This document shows positions 16,040-16,776 of a DNA stretch of 16,776 nucleotides, one piece after another. The notes under the pieces were generated by a model. It was not told the origin of the DNA. It saw nothing but the letters and a program-made list of their open reading frames with translations, and ran no database searches. The position numbers and the translations under genes are program-made. Source of the stretch: Allobrachymonas sp. (GTDB taxonomy: Bacteria > Pseudomonadota > Gammaproteobacteria > Burkholderiales > Burkholderiaceae_C); assembly GCA_012036375.1 (NCBI GenBank), contig JAAUOI010000025.1, forward strand, positions 1-16,776, in the 5' to 3' direction. Position 1 is the stretch's first letter. Every line of letters starts with the position of its first letter.

Positions 16040-16776
16040 TCGCGCCCCCAGACGTGTTGAAGCGACGCGCAATTGCCTGCAACAGCATCACGATGCCTAC
16101 GAGCATCACCACTGGCACGCCCAGCATCCAAGGCGCAGCTTCGTAATAGGGCAAAGCCTCGGTCATCATCAAGCCCAGCTCCGCTGTGGGCGGGCGAATG
16201 CCTACGCCCACAAAGCCCAGCGCCGCCACCGCCAATACACTGCTGGCCACTGCGTAGCTCCACAGCTTCAGCAAGCTGCCCGACAGGGGCGGCCACACAT
16301 GATGGCGCAGCACATAAGCGCTGCCAAAGCCCAGCAGGCGGCCCGCTTGCACTTGCTCGCCCAGCAATACGCCGCGCGCCTGCGGCCGCACAAAGCGATA
16401 AAACTCCACCCAAGCTGTGAGCACCAAGCCGCTGTACAGCGCCCATTTCTGCCCGGGCGCGAGTGCCGCCACGAGCACCACCCACAGCAATGCAGGAATA
16501 CTGCTCACCGCGTCAGCCAGCAAGCTACACAGCCGTTCCGTGATGCCGCTGCGCCAAGCCGCCAGAAGCCCGAGCAATGCGCCGAGCAAGAGGGCAAAGC
16601 TGGCAGAGGCAATTGCCAAACCGAGGGACACGCGCAGAGCCTCCATCAAGCGTGCGAACAGATCGCGGCCGAGATGATCAGTGCCCAGCCAATGATTTGA
16701 ACTAGGCGCACGCAGATTGTTAGAGAGATTTTGCGCATGCGGATCTTGCGCCCACCACAGCGCCAGCCAAGCAGCG
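16032..16776 (-). CDS. ABC transporter permease, DppC/OppC type (5' end outside the window)
   Basis: An inner-membrane permease of the peptide/nickel ABC family. The visible 248 codons are open to the window edge. A family hallmark, WLGTDHLGRDLFARL, lies upstream of the first in-window ATG codons, so the in-frame ATG near 16649 is internal and not the start. Several hydrophobic helices follow, with the coupling loop around GRLLGFGSAYVLRHHVWPP (EAA-loop position) and AVAALGFVGVGIRPPTAELGLMM, the usual C-type ending. The stop (16032-16034) overlaps the ATPase start, so the two genes are translationally linked. A B-type permease and a substrate-binding protein are expected beyond 16776. Confidence 0.9.
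   Translation of the reverse strand, partial: AAWLALWWAQDPHAQNLSNNLRAPSSNHWLGTDHLGRDLFARLMEALRVSLGLAIASASFALLLGALLGLLAAWRSGITERLCSLLADAVSSIPALLWVVLVAALAPGQKWALYSGLVLTAWVEFYRFVRPQARGVLLGEQVQAGRLLGFGSAYVLRHHVWPPLSGSLLKLWSYAVASSVLAVAALGFVGVGIRPPTAELGLMMTEALPYYEAAPWMLGVPVVMLVGIVMLLQAIARRFNTSGGANV

Noticed and set aside
15660..16700. A long open frame (346 codons) on the plus strand
   Set aside because: It lies wholly antisense to the ABC ATPase and permease genes, whose motifs are clear; its translation is Arg/His/Gln-rich and shows no recognisable domain.

Overview
The window reads as chromosomal housekeeping DNA from a betaproteobacterium of the order Burkholderiales, most likely the family Comamonadaceae. 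The basis is gene order (divergent mrcA and pilMNOPQ-aroK; lptM-lysA divergent from cyaY), the character of the proteins, and a dispersed ~67-bp repeat resembling short palindromic repeats I remember from Comamonadaceae. No rRNA, tRNA, CRISPR array, IS transposase or phage gene was seen.

Layout. 1-532 (minus): start of lysA preceded by the small lipoprotein gene lptM. 551-892 (plus): cyaY (frataxin). 934-3339 (minus): mrcA (PBP1A). 3340-3661: divergent control region. 3662-8732 (plus): tightly packed pilMNOPQ type IV pilus operon, followed by aroK (8743-9315). 9317-11358 (minus): soluble lytic transglycosylase, convergent with aroK and divergent from 5-formyltetrahydrofolate cyclo-ligase (11368-12111, plus). 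12122-12299: large imperfect inverted repeat filling the gap to rnhA. 12298-14545 (minus): EamA transporter gene, sseA and rnhA in one probable operon. 14642-16776 (minus): dipeptide/nickel-type ABC transporter, a fused two-domain ATPase and the permease upstream of it.

How the genes fit together. PBP1A and Slt build and cut peptidoglycan. PilM, PilN, PilO and PilP form the type IV pilus alignment complex, which connects to the PilQ secretin. AroK feeds aromatic amino acid synthesis and LysA makes lysine from diaminopimelate. CyaY serves iron-sulfur cluster assembly, and SseA handles sulfane sulfur.

Two things stand out. First, five genes (mrcA, pilM, slt, rnhA, ABC ATPase) carry seven single-base indels, nearly all in short homopolymers. 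Each is otherwise intact, and restoring one base at each site gives full-length family members. This looks more like sequencing or assembly error than gene decay, so I annotate them as single genes. Second, three diverged copies of a ~67-bp repeat lie inside coding sequence: one in the cyclo-ligase gene and two, in opposite orientations, in sseA. They contribute in-frame protein segments. I found no clear new defence or metabolic system.
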